DNA of 32,610 bases, from contig JAQSWW010000062.1 of assembly GCA_029266415.1 (NCBI GenBank), positions 1 to 32,610 of the forward strand. The letters are read 5' to 3'. The notes under the pieces are model-generated. The model did no database searches and had not been told where the DNA came from. It saw only the letters and a list, made by a program, of their open reading frames with translations. Position 1 is the stretch's first letter. Each line of letters begins with the position of its first letter. This document shows positions 6,793-14,635 of this stretch, in pieces. This stretch comes from Actinomycetospora sp. (GTDB lineage: Bacteria > Actinomycetota > Actinomycetes > Mycobacteriales > Pseudonocardiaceae). The translations under genes were made by a program, and so were the position numbers.

Positions 6793-8436
6793 GTGACGTC
6801 CCTGGAGCTGGGCCCTGTCCTGCGCCACGTCGGCACCACCACCGCGACGGTGTGGGTGGAGACGAGCGAGCGGTGCACCGTCGAGGTGCTCGGCACGACC
6901 GCGCCGACCTTCCAGGTCTGCGGGCAGCACTACGCGCTCGTCACCGTCGCGGGGCTCGAACCCGGCTCGTGCGTGCCCTACGAGGTGCGCCTCGACGGCG
7001 AGGTCGTCTGGCCCGTCCCCGGCCTCGGCACCCCGCCCAGCCACCTGCGCACCCGCGCCGAGAGCGACCACACCGGCCGGCTGCGGTTCGTGTTCGGGTC
7101 GTGCCGCTACCCCCCGACCGACGACCCCGAGCTCGAGGCGGGCCTCGGCATCGACGCGCTCGACGCCTACGCCACGCGGCTGATGGACCTCGTGCGCGAC
7201 AGCGACGACCCGGCGACGGTCCTGCCCGACACCCTCTGCCTGCTCGGCGACCAGGTCTACGCCGACGAGATCACCCCGCGCACCGAGCGGTGGATCCGCT
7301 CGCGCCGCGATCCCGACGCCGAGGACGGGCCGGGTCTGGAGATCGCGGACTTCGGCGAGTACGCGCACCTCTACAGCGAGTCCTGGACCGACCGCGAGCT
7401 GCGGTGGCTCCTCTCGACGGTGCCCACCGCGATGATCTTCGACGACCACGACGTCCGCGACGACTGGAACACCTCGCAGACCTGGCGCGAGCAGATGGCG
7501 TCGCAGCCGTGGTGGCCACAGCGCATCCGCGCGGGCCTCGCGTCGTACTGGGTGTACCAGCACCTGGGCAACCTCGACCCGGAGACGCGGAACGCCGACC
7601 CGCTCTACCGCAAGGTGCTCGAGGCCGACGGCGACGTGTTCGACATGCTCGCCGACTTCGCCGGGCGGGCCGACGCCGAGGTCGGCGAGCCGACGGGCGT
7701 GCGCTGGAGCTACCGCTGGGATCTCGGGCGCACGCGGCTGCTCATGGTCGACTCGCGGTGCGCGCGCGTGCTCAACGACGAGAACCGCTTGATGATCAAC
7801 GACCACTCGTTCACCTGGATCGAGGAGAACGCGACGGCCGCCCCCGGCGAGGACGAGGTCGACCACCTGCTGATCGGGTCCTCGATCCCCTGGCTCATGC
7901 CGCCCGCGGTCAGCCACGTGCAGTCGATCGACGAGTGGGCCGCCGCGCGCGGCAGCAAGATCGCCGAGAACGTGCGCCAGGCCGTGGACCTCGAGCACTG
8001 GCCGGCGTTCCGCGCCTCGTTCGACCGCCTCGCCGACCTCGTCCGTGGCGTCGCGTCCGGCCCGGCGGCGCCCGCGACGGTCTGCGTGCTCTCCGGCGAC
8101 GTCCACCACAGCTACGCCGCCGAGGCGCGCTACCCCTCGCCCACGCGGTCGCGGGTCTACCAGCTGACCTGCTCGCCGGTGCGCAACGGCGTGCCCTGGT
8201 TCATGGAGTACGTGTTCGCCCTCGGCTGGTGGCGCGGCCTCTCGGGTCCGCTGGGCCGGATCGCCCGGGCGGTCGGGATCGGCGACCCGCCGCTGGACTG
8301 GTCGACGATCGGCGGGCCATGGTTCGGCAACGCCGTCTCCACGCTCGAGGTCGACGGGCGCCAGGCGTGCCTGCGCGTCGAGCGCTCGGGCAGCCGCGGG
8401 GGCCTCGAGGCCGTCGCGGAGGTCCCGCTGACCTGA
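6793..8436 (+). CDS. PhoD-like metallophosphatase
   Basis: This 547-residue protein belongs to the alkaline phosphatase D family. A beta-sandwich N-domain of about 90 residues is followed by the catalytic domain: GSCRYPP at 102-108, metal-binding LGDQVYADE at 151-159, FDDHDVRDDWN at 216-226 and SGDVHHSY at about 434-441. Family members hydrolyse phosphodiesters and monoesters using Ca/Fe. Most PhoD enzymes are Tat-exported, but this one starts directly at VTSLELGPVLRHV with no leader, so it is probably cytoplasmic, as in the branch that is often misannotated. An SbcD-like gene follows in the same direction after 106 bases. The GTG start leads straight into the N-domain. Confidence 0.87.
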   Translation: MTSLELGPVLRHVGTTTATVWVETSERCTVEVLGTTAPTFQVCGQHYALVTVAGLEPGSCVPYEVRLDGEVVWPVPGLGTPPSHLRTRAESDHTGRLRFVFGSCRYPPTDDPELEAGLGIDALDAYATRLMDLVRDSDDPATVLPDTLCLLGDQVYADEITPRTERWIRSRRDPDAEDGPGLEIADFGEYAHLYSESWTDRELRWLLSTVPTAMIFDDHDVRDDWNTSQTWREQMASQPWWPQRIRAGLASYWVYQHLGNLDPETRNADPLYRKVLEADGDVFDMLADFAGRADAEVGEPTGVRWSYRWDLGRTRLLMVDSRCARVLNDENRLMINDHSFTWIEENATAAPGEDEVDHLLIGSSIPWLMPPAVSHVQSIDEWAAARGSKIAENVRQAVDLEHWPAFRASFDRLADLVRGVASGPAAPATVCVLSGDVHHSYAAEARYPSPTRSRVYQLTCSPVRNGVPWFMEYVFALGWWRGLSGPLGRIARAVGIGDPPLDWSTIGGPWFGNAVSTLEVDGRQACLRVERSGSRGGLEAVAEVPLT

Positions 8437-8542
8437 GCGGAACCGATCGGCCGGTCGCTGCGTCGAACCCTGTGCGTGTCGCTCCCCGACCGGGAGGCGG
8501 CACCGTTCTACGGTGCAGGGTCGAGCACGGGGGGAGGCGAGC

Positions 8543-9700
8543 GTGCGGTTCGTGCACACCGCCGACTGGCAGCTCGGCATGACGCGGCGCTACCTGGGCG
8601 CGCGCCCCGCGAAGGAGGCGGGCGGGCCCACGGGTGAGGCGCAGGCCCGGTTCGCCGGGGCACGGCTCGACGCCGTGCGTGCCCTGGGCCGGATCGCCGA
8701 CGACGCCGGGGCGGCGTTCGTGCTGGTGTGCGGCGACGTGTTCGAGTCCAACCTCGTCGGTCCCGACGTCGTCGCCCGCGCGTGCGAGGCGCTGGCGTCG
8801 TTCCGCACACCCGTGCTGCTGCTGCCCGGCAACCACGACCCGGCCGACGCCGCGTGCGTGCTGCGCCGGCCCGACTTCGCCCGCCGCTGCCCGCCGCACG
8901 TCACGGTGCTCGACACGCCGGGGGTGCACGAGGTCGCGCCCGGGGTCGAGGTGGTGGCCGCGCCCTGGCGCTCCAAGCACCCGCTGACCGACCTCGTCGG
9001 CGAGCAGCTCGCCGCCCTGTCCCCGGCGCCGCGGGGGACGCTGCGGGTCCTCGCCGGGCACGGCGAGCTCGACGTGCTCGACCCCGACGACGACGAGCCC
9101 GCCCGGATCCGCCGTGACGGCGTGCTCGCCGCGCTGCGCGACGGCCGGGTCCACTACGTGGCGCTCGGCGACCGGCACTCGGCGTGGGCCGACGCGGTGG
9201 ACGACCGCATCCGCCACGCCGGCACGCCGGAGGTCACCGACTTCGACGAGGTCGACCCCGGCCACGTCCTCGTGGTCGACCTCGACGAGCACGCCGCGCG
9301 CGTGCGCACCGAGACCGTCGGGCGCTGGCGGTTCGTCCGCCACGACGCCGCGCTGGACACCGACGACGACCTCGACGCGCTCGACGTGTGGCTCGCCGCG
9401 CGCCCGGACAAGGAGCGCACGGCGGTGCGGCTGGTGCTGCGCGGGACGCTCTCGCTGCGCCAGCGCACCCGCCTCGACGACCTGCTCGCCGGTCACGGCC
9501 ACGCGTACGCCTCGGTGGAGGTCCTCGAGCCGCACTCCGACCTCGCCACCGTGCCCGACGACGCCGACCTCGACGCCCTCGACCTGCACGGTTTCGCCGC
9601 CGACGCCGCCGCCGAGCTGTTCGCGGCCGCGGCGCCGGAGCAGGGCGACGCCGAGGCCCGCGACGCCCTGCGTCTGCTGCACCGGCTGGTGACGCCGTGA
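8543..9700 (+). CDS. SbcD/YhaO-like DNA repair metallophosphoesterase
   Basis: This 385-residue calcineurin-like nuclease reads VRFVHTADWQLGMTRR at the start. Motif I is D8 but with Gln where Mre11/SbcD usually has His (DWQLG rather than DWHLG). Motif II is VCGDVFESN (64-68) and motif III is LPGNHD (95-99). Later come LAGHGELD and ALGDRHS, the last a variant of the usual GHxH. The C-terminal 90 residues form the capping domain. Such proteins form a nuclease complex with the Rad50-like ATPase, here the next gene seven bases downstream. GGGGAGG five bases before the GTG at 8543 fixes the start. It probably acts in end processing of DNA breaks. Confidence 0.85.
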   Translation: MRFVHTADWQLGMTRRYLGARPAKEAGGPTGEAQARFAGARLDAVRALGRIADDAGAAFVLVCGDVFESNLVGPDVVARACEALASFRTPVLLLPGNHDPADAACVLRRPDFARRCPPHVTVLDTPGVHEVAPGVEVVAAPWRSKHPLTDLVGEQLAALSPAPRGTLRVLAGHGELDVLDPDDDEPARIRRDGVLAALRDGRVHYVALGDRHSAWADAVDDRIRHAGTPEVTDFDEVDPGHVLVVDLDEHAARVRTETVGRWRFVRHDAALDTDDDLDALDVWLAARPDKERTAVRLVLRGTLSLRQRTRLDDLLAGHGHAYASVEVLEPHSDLATVPDDADLDALDLHGFAADAAAELFAAAAPEQGDAEARDALRLLHRLVTP

Positions 9701-9707
9701 GGCCGTC

Positions 9708-12491
9708 ATGAGACTGCACCGCGTCCGGCTGCGCGACTTCCGCGGCGTGCACGACCGCGAGGTCGTGCTCGCCGAGCACGGGGTCACGGTGCTGCAGGGC
9801 GACAACGAGGTGGGCAAGACCTCGACCGTCGCCGCCCTGGACCTGCTCTTCGACGCCGCCGACTCCTCGCGCCGCGCCGACATCCGCCACGCCCAGCCGG
9901 CCGGGGTCGACGCCGGCCCCGAGGTCGAGGCCGAGGTGTCCACCGGGCCCTACCGCTTCGTCTACCGCAAGCGCTGGCTGCGCCGGCCCAGCACCGAGCT
10001 GGACCTCCTCGAGCCCACCCGCCAGCAGCTCACCGGGGCCGAGGCGCACGCCCGCGTGACGGCCATCCTCGACGAGACCATGGACCGCGTGCTGTGGCGG
10101 GCGCTGCGCGTCGAGCAGCACACCGCCGTCGGGCAGGCCGACCTCGGCGGGCAGGACGCGCTCACCCGCGCCCTCGACCGCGCGGCCTCCGGGCCCACCG
10201 GTCCGGGCACCGGCGCCGGCCGGCCCGACCCGGCCGCCGACGACGGCCTCGTCGCCCGCGCCGTGGACGAGCTGCGCCGCTACCGCACGCCGAGCGGGCG
10301 GGCCACCGGCGAGCTGCGGGCCGCCGAGGTGCGGCGCGCCGAGGCCGAGGCCGAGCACGAGCGCTGCCGGGCGGCGCTCGAGGCCGTGGAGCGCGACGTC
10401 GTGGCCCGCGACCGCCTCGACGCCGAGCTCGCCGGGGTCCGGGCGCGGCGGCGGGCGCACGGCGACGAGGTCGCCGCGCTCGAGGACCGCTGGGCCGCGC
10501 TGCAGTCGCGGCTGCGCGAGGTCGACGCCGCGCGCGGGCGCGCCGTGCTCGCCCGCGAGCGCGCCACGTCGGCCCGCGAGCGCCGGGAGGCCCGCGACGC
10601 CCTGGTCGCCGCGGTCGACGCCGACGCCGCGACCGCCGCCGAGACCGCCGCGGCGCTGGCCGTCCACGAGGCCGAGCACGTGGCCGCCCGCGACGTGCGC
10701 GACGCCCGCCGGGCCGCCGACGCCGCTGCGCGTGCCGAGGCCACGGCGGCGCGACGGGCCGCCGACGCCGCGACCCGGGCGGTCGGCGCCGCCCGCGACC
10801 GCGCCGAGCTCGCCGACCTGGCCGAGCGGCTGCGGCGCGTCGCCGACGCCGAGGCCGGGCTCGCCGCGGCCGAACGGGTGCTCGCCGGCGCCTCCGTCGA
10901 CCACGACGCCCTGGCCGAGCTCGAGGACCTCGCCCGCGACCTGCTGCGCGCCGAGGCCGCCCGCGACGCCGCCGCCGCGCGGGTCGAGCTGAGCGCGCCG
11001 GGGGCGCTCACCCTGGTCGTCGACGGCGAGGAGCTGACGCTCGCGCCCGGCGAGACGCGCACGCTGCCGGTGGCCGGGTCGCGGGCGCTGTCGGTGCCCG
11101 GCGTGCTCGACGTGCGGGTCCGCCCCGGGCTCGACGAGGCCGGGCGCGACGACGCGGTGCGCGAGCGCGCCCGCGAGCTCGCGGAGGCGTGCGAGGACCT
11201 CGGCGTCGCCGACCTCGAGGCCGCCCGCGCCGCCCGGCGGGCCGCCGACGACGCTGCCCGCCGGGCCGGGGAGCACCGGTCCGCGCTCGCCCGCGAGCTG
11301 GTCGGGCACGCCGACGCCGCGGCGCTGCGAGCCGCCCACGACGCGGTGCGCGACCGGCTCGAGGGCCTCGACGCGGCGGGCGCCGGTGACGACGACCTCG
11401 CCGCCCTGCGCGCCGCCGCCGACGCCGCCCGCACGGCCGCGGAGGACGCCGCGGTCCGCGCGGACGAGGCCGACGCCGCGTGCCGGGCGGCCGAGGACGC
11501 CGTGCGCGACGCCGACACCAGGGCGGCGGTGCTCGCCGAGCGCGCCGCCGACGCCCGCCACGCCCACGCCCGCCGCGTCGAGGAGCTGCGGGCCGCCCGC
11601 GCCGACGAGCCCGACGAGGCGCTCGGCGAGGCCGAGACCGCCCGGCGCGACCGGGCGCGGGACGCCGAGCGCGAGCACGAGGCGCTCGCGGCTGCGCTGG
11701 CCGACGACGACCCGGACACGGTCGAGGCGCGCGTCGTCAACGCCCGCGGGGTGGCCGAGCGCCTCGCCGGCGAGGTGGCGCGCCTCGAGCGCGAGCACGC
11801 CGAGACCACCGGGCGCCTGCAGGCGGCCGGGCACCAGGGCTGGCACGACCAGCTCGCCGCCGCCGAGGCCGAGCTCGACGCCGCGGGCCGCGAGCACGAC
11901 GCCGTCACGCGGCGCGCCGCGGCCGCCCGGCGCCTGCACGACGCGCTGACCCGGCACCGCGACCGGGTGCGCCGGTCCTACGTGGCGCCCTTCCGCGCGC
12001 AGGTCGAGCGGCTCGCGCGCATCGTGTTCGGCCCGTCGCTGTCGCTGGAGATCGACGAGGAGCTGCGCATCACCCACCGCACGCTCGACGGCACCACGGT
12101 CGCGTTCGGGGCGCTCTCCAGCGGCGCGCAGGAGCAGCTCGGGCTGTGCGCACGGCTGGCGTGCGCCGCGCTCGTCGACCCCGCCGACGGGGTGCCGGTG
12201 GTCATCGACGACGCGCTGGGCCACACCGACCCGGAGCGCCTCGCCCGCCTCGGTGCGGTGTTCACCGCGGCCACCGCGGCGGCCGGCGCCGCCCAGGTCG
12301 TCGTGCTGACCTGCACCCCCGAGCGCTACCACGGCATCGGCGCCGCCACGGTGGTCCCGCTCGCCCCGTCGCGGCGCCCGGCCGAGCGTGGCGCGCCCGT
12401 CCGCGACGAGGCGTTGCGGCCCGCCGACGACCTGCCGGCCGCGGCGCCGGGGACCGTGCTCGACCTGCCCCGGGCCCCGCGGGCGGGGTGA
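9708..12491 (+). CDS. SbcC/YhaN-like SMC-family ATPase
   Basis: This 927-residue protein has an N-terminal ABC half with Walker A GDNEVGKTS (31-39). A long coiled-coil middle, mostly Ala/Arg/Glu/Asp, follows. The C-terminal half has signature LSSGAQEQ (803-810) and Walker B VPVVIDDALGHTD (Asp834-Asp835; the usual catalytic Glu is Asp). No CxxC zinc hook occurs. Instead, a beta-rich insert of about 50 residues (426-475, LTLVVDGEELTLAPGETRTL) interrupts the coil. This is the YhaN-type arrangement rather than classical SbcC. It should pair with the SbcD-like protein encoded just upstream and control nuclease access to DNA ends. Its stop lies three bases from that of the DUF1992 gene on the other strand. 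Confidence 0.83.
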   Translation: MRLHRVRLRDFRGVHDREVVLAEHGVTVLQGDNEVGKTSTVAALDLLFDAADSSRRADIRHAQPAGVDAGPEVEAEVSTGPYRFVYRKRWLRRPSTELDLLEPTRQQLTGAEAHARVTAILDETMDRVLWRALRVEQHTAVGQADLGGQDALTRALDRAASGPTGPGTGAGRPDPAADDGLVARAVDELRRYRTPSGRATGELRAAEVRRAEAEAEHERCRAALEAVERDVVARDRLDAELAGVRARRRAHGDEVAALEDRWAALQSRLREVDAARGRAVLARERATSARERREARDALVAAVDADAATAAETAAALAVHEAEHVAARDVRDARRAADAAARAEATAARRAADAATRAVGAARDRAELADLAERLRRVADAEAGLAAAERVLAGASVDHDALAELEDLARDLLRAEAARDAAAARVELSAPGALTLVVDGEELTLAPGETRTLPVAGSRALSVPGVLDVRVRPGLDEAGRDDAVRERARELAEACEDLGVADLEAARAARRAADDAARRAGEHRSALARELVGHADAAALRAAHDAVRDRLEGLDAAGAGDDDLAALRAAADAARTAAEDAAVRADEADAACRAAEDAVRDADTRAAVLAERAADARHAHARRVEELRAARADEPDEALGEAETARRDRARDAEREHEALAAALADDDPDTVEARVVNARGVAERLAGEVARLEREHAETTGRLQAAGHQGWHDQLAAAEAELDAAGREHDAVTRRAAAARRLHDALTRHRDRVRRSYVAPFRAQVERLARIVFGPSLSLEIDEELRITHRTLDGTTVAFGALSSGAQEQLGLCARLACAALVDPADGVPVVIDDALGHTDPERLARLGAVFTAATAAAGAAQVVVLTCTPERYHGIGAATVVPLAPSRRPAERGAPVRDEALRPADDLPAAAPGTVLDLPRAPRAG

Positions 12492-12494
12492 GCG

Positions 12495-12927
12495 TCAGCG
12501 CCGGCGCAGGAGCCGGCGCAGCAGAACCCGGCGGCGACGCGGGAGGTCGTTCGCCGGCGGTGCTCCCTCGGCCCGGGCCCGGCTCGGCGGCGTCGCGCGG
12601 GGGGAAGCGCAGCCACTGCGCCACCCGACCGGCGAGCGCGGCGACGGTGTCGCGGACCTCGCGCTCGGTCTCCATGTCGCGCACGGTCTCGGGCAGCCGG
12701 TCGATCTCGCGGCGCAGGCGCAGCGGGGTCGGCAGCAGGACGTCGGTCGGCAGGCCCTCGCGCTCGAGGTAGGAGCGGACCCACCAGTTCTCGTCCTGCG
12801 GACCGTGCAGGCCGCGCAGGGGCCGGCCGGCGCCGGGGAGATCGTCGAACGCGCCCTGCTCCTGTGCCTCCCGGATGCGCTGCTCCACCACGGACTCGTA
12901 GCGCATCCAGAACCCCTCGTTCCGCAT
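12495..12927 (-). CDS. DUF1992 (DnaJC28-like) protein, apparent frameshift near the 3' end
   Basis: The N-terminal 85 residues are a clear DUF1992 domain: YESVVEQRIREAQEQGAFDDL, PGAGRPL, then WWVRSYLEREGLPTDVLLPTPLRLRREIDRLPETV. After WLRFPP the frame runs without a stop far into the SbcC-like gene and loses GC-rich third positions. Reading with one base fewer in the G6 run at 12599-12604 gives WLRFP followed by a basic tail PANDLPRRRRVLLRRLLRRR and a stop at 12495-12497, three bases from the SbcC-like stop. So a one-base homopolymer error or mutation is likely. The ATG at 12927 is used; an ATG at 12906 has the better ribosome-binding site (GAGGGG). The function of the family is unknown. Confidence 0.7.
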
Positions 12928-12938
12928 CGGGTCCGAGG

Positions 12939-13619
12939 TTAAGGCGAGGCCGCCGGCACCGCGATCGCGGTGATCACGAGCCCGTCGCGCACGATCCAGC
13001 GCCCCTCGAAGGACGCGATCGCCACCCCGTCGACGACGGGTCCCGGCACACGGAGCGCGGCGCGGAAGGTGCCGTCGGCGGCGGGGACCAGCTCGGCGTC
13101 CTCGAAGCCCAGCCAGCACCGGGTCAGCGGGAACCACGCCTTGTAGACGCTCTCCTTCGCGCTGAACAACAGCTTGTCCCAGCGCACGTCGGGGCGTTCG
13201 CGGGCGAGCCGGTCGAGCACGGCGCGCTCCCCCGCGTCGCTCACCGCCTCGAGCACGCCGTCGGGCAGCGCCGTGTGGGGCTCGGCGTCGAGACCGACCG
13301 TGCGGACCTCGTCGCGCCAGGCCACGGCCGCCGCTCGGAACCCGGCGCAGTGGGTGATCGCGCCGACGATCCCGTCGGGCCACACCGGCGCCCGCTTCTC
13401 GCCCACCGGCACGGCCGCCCCGGGCACCCCGAGCCGGGTCAGTGCCGCCCGCGCGCAGGCCCGGGCGGTGGTGAACTCCGCGCGGCGCGTCGCGACGGCC
13501 TGCGCCACCGCAGGCTCCTCCTCGGGCGCGAGCACGGCGGCCGGGTCGTCGGCGGTGGCGGCCACGGTGACGACGGGGGCGGGGAGGACGGCGGCCAGCG
13601 CCGGGTCGACGGCGGTCAC
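12939..13619 (-). CDS. pptT: 4'-phosphopantetheinyl transferase (Sfp/PptT type)
   Basis: This 226-residue enzyme transfers phosphopantetheine from CoA to a Ser of carrier proteins (ACP, PKS, NRPS). Family motifs are PVWPDGIVGAITHC (ITH 88-90), the magnesium-binding VGLDAEPH (Asp111, Glu113) and WDKLLFSAKESVYKAW (Lys154, Glu156, Lys160), all intact. The GTG start overlaps the stop of the metallophosphoesterase gene upstream (GTGA). In Mycobacterium tuberculosis pptT (Rv2794c) follows Rv2795c (pptH) in the same way. PptH there removes phosphopantetheine from carrier proteins, so this pair likely forms opposing steps of carrier-protein maturation. It is cytoplasmic. The gene symbol rests on motif and context, not a full-length alignment. 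Confidence 0.88.
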   Translation of the reverse strand: MTAVDPALAAVLPAPVVTVAATADDPAAVLAPEEEPAVAQAVATRRAEFTTARACARAALTRLGVPGAAVPVGEKRAPVWPDGIVGAITHCAGFRAAAVAWRDEVRTVGLDAEPHTALPDGVLEAVSDAGERAVLDRLARERPDVRWDKLLFSAKESVYKAWFPLTRCWLGFEDAELVPAADGTFRAALRVPGPVVDGVAIASFEGRWIVRDGLVITAIAVPAASP

Positions 13620-14527
13620 GAGCGGGCCCACCGGCTGCGCTGCTCGGCCGCCCAGGCGGTGAACGGATCGAGGCCGTCGACGTCGGCGCCGGGCAGGACC
13701 TCCCGCAGCGCACCGCGGACGAGGCCGTGGCGCTGCCACTCCTTCGGATAGCCCACCGACACCTCCTCGCAGCGGACCCCGTCCTCGACGGTGGTGCGCG
13801 GGATGTGCAGGTGCCCGTAGACCACGGCGGCCGCGTCGTGGCGGACGTGCCAGTCGGCCGTGGCCGTCGTTCCGCACCACAGCGCGAACTCGGGGTGGCG
13901 CAGGATGCGCGTCGGCGTCGGGGTCAACGGCCAGTGGTTGACCAGCACCGTCGGCATCCCGGGCGGGCGCTCCGCGAGGCGCGCCCCAGTCGCCGCGACG
14001 CGGTCGGCGCACCAGGCCGCGGCGTCCGGGTACGGGTCGCAGGACATGAGGATCTCGTCGGTGGCGACCACCCCGGCCTCGCGGGCGACCTCGAGCGCGG
14101 CATCGTTCGACCAGTCGTCGGGGATCGAGGGCGGGCGCACGGAGTAGTCGTAGAGCAGGAACATCGGGCACACCAGCGCCGGGCCGCCGTCGCCCTCCCA
14201 CACCGGCCACGGGTCCTCGGGGGTGAGCACGCCGAGGTCGCGGCAGGTGGCGACGAGGTGGTCGTAGCGCGCCGGGCCGACGAGGTCGACCTCGTCACCG
14301 GGCGGGGTCCACAGCTCGTGGTTGCCGGGCACCCAGATCACCCTGGTGAAGCGCTCGGCGAGGACCTCCAGCGCCCAGGTGGTGGTCGCGACGCGGTCGC
14401 CGACGTCGCCGGCGACGATCAGCCAGTCGTCCGGGTGGGTCGGGTGCAGGTCGCGGACCAGGTCCTCGTTCTCGCTGCGGTTGACGTGCAGGTCGCTCGT
14501 GGCCAGCAGGCGCGGGCGGCTGCTCAT
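13616..14527 (-). CDS. pptH: Metallophosphoesterase, PptH-like phosphopantetheinyl hydrolase
   Basis: This 303-residue calcineurin-like phosphoesterase has SDLHVN (Asp12, His14), VAGDVGD (Asp41), VPGNHEL (Asn69-His70), a VNHWPL and a YGHLHIP near the C-terminus, so all metal ligands are present. Its placement directly ahead of and overlapping the PptT-like gene matches Rv2795c/Rv2794c of M. tuberculosis. There the esterase hydrolyses phosphopantetheine from holo-carrier proteins and counteracts PptT. Assignment to that activity is inference from context and fold. The start is the ATG at 14527 with GGGAGGA just upstream; a GTG further out would add eight residues. It is the first gene of the minus-strand unit pptH-pptT-DUF1992. 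Confidence 0.8.
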   Translation of the reverse strand: MSSRPRLLATSDLHVNRSENEDLVRDLHPTHPDDWLIVAGDVGDRVATTTWALEVLAERFTRVIWVPGNHELWTPPGDEVDLVGPARYDHLVATCRDLGVLTPEDPWPVWEGDGGPALVCPMFLLYDYSVRPPSIPDDWSNDAALEVAREAGVVATDEILMSCDPYPDAAAWCADRVAATGARLAERPPGMPTVLVNHWPLTPTPTRILRHPEFALWCGTTATADWHVRHDAAAVVYGHLHIPRTTVEDGVRCEEVSVGYPKEWQRHGLVRGALREVLPGADVDGLDPFTAWAAEQRSRWARS

Positions 14528-14635
14528 GGGGTCCTCCCTGTCTCCCGGCACGCCACGCTACGGACTCGGTGCGGGCTCCGGCCGCCCATGGTGATCGGTC
14601 TCCCGAGCAGCCCTGCCGGCCCGCGGTTTGGCACC

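Noticed and set aside
9234-12332. A minus-strand open frame of about 1030 codons opposite the SbcC-like gene
   Set aside because: It is composed of Gly/Arg/Val-rich low-complexity sequence with no domain, as expected for the complement of a GC-rich coiled-coil gene.
12262-12495. Extension of the DUF1992 protein into the SbcC-like gene
   Set aside because: Third-position GC falls and no conserved residues appear; a one-base slip gives a better end at 12495.
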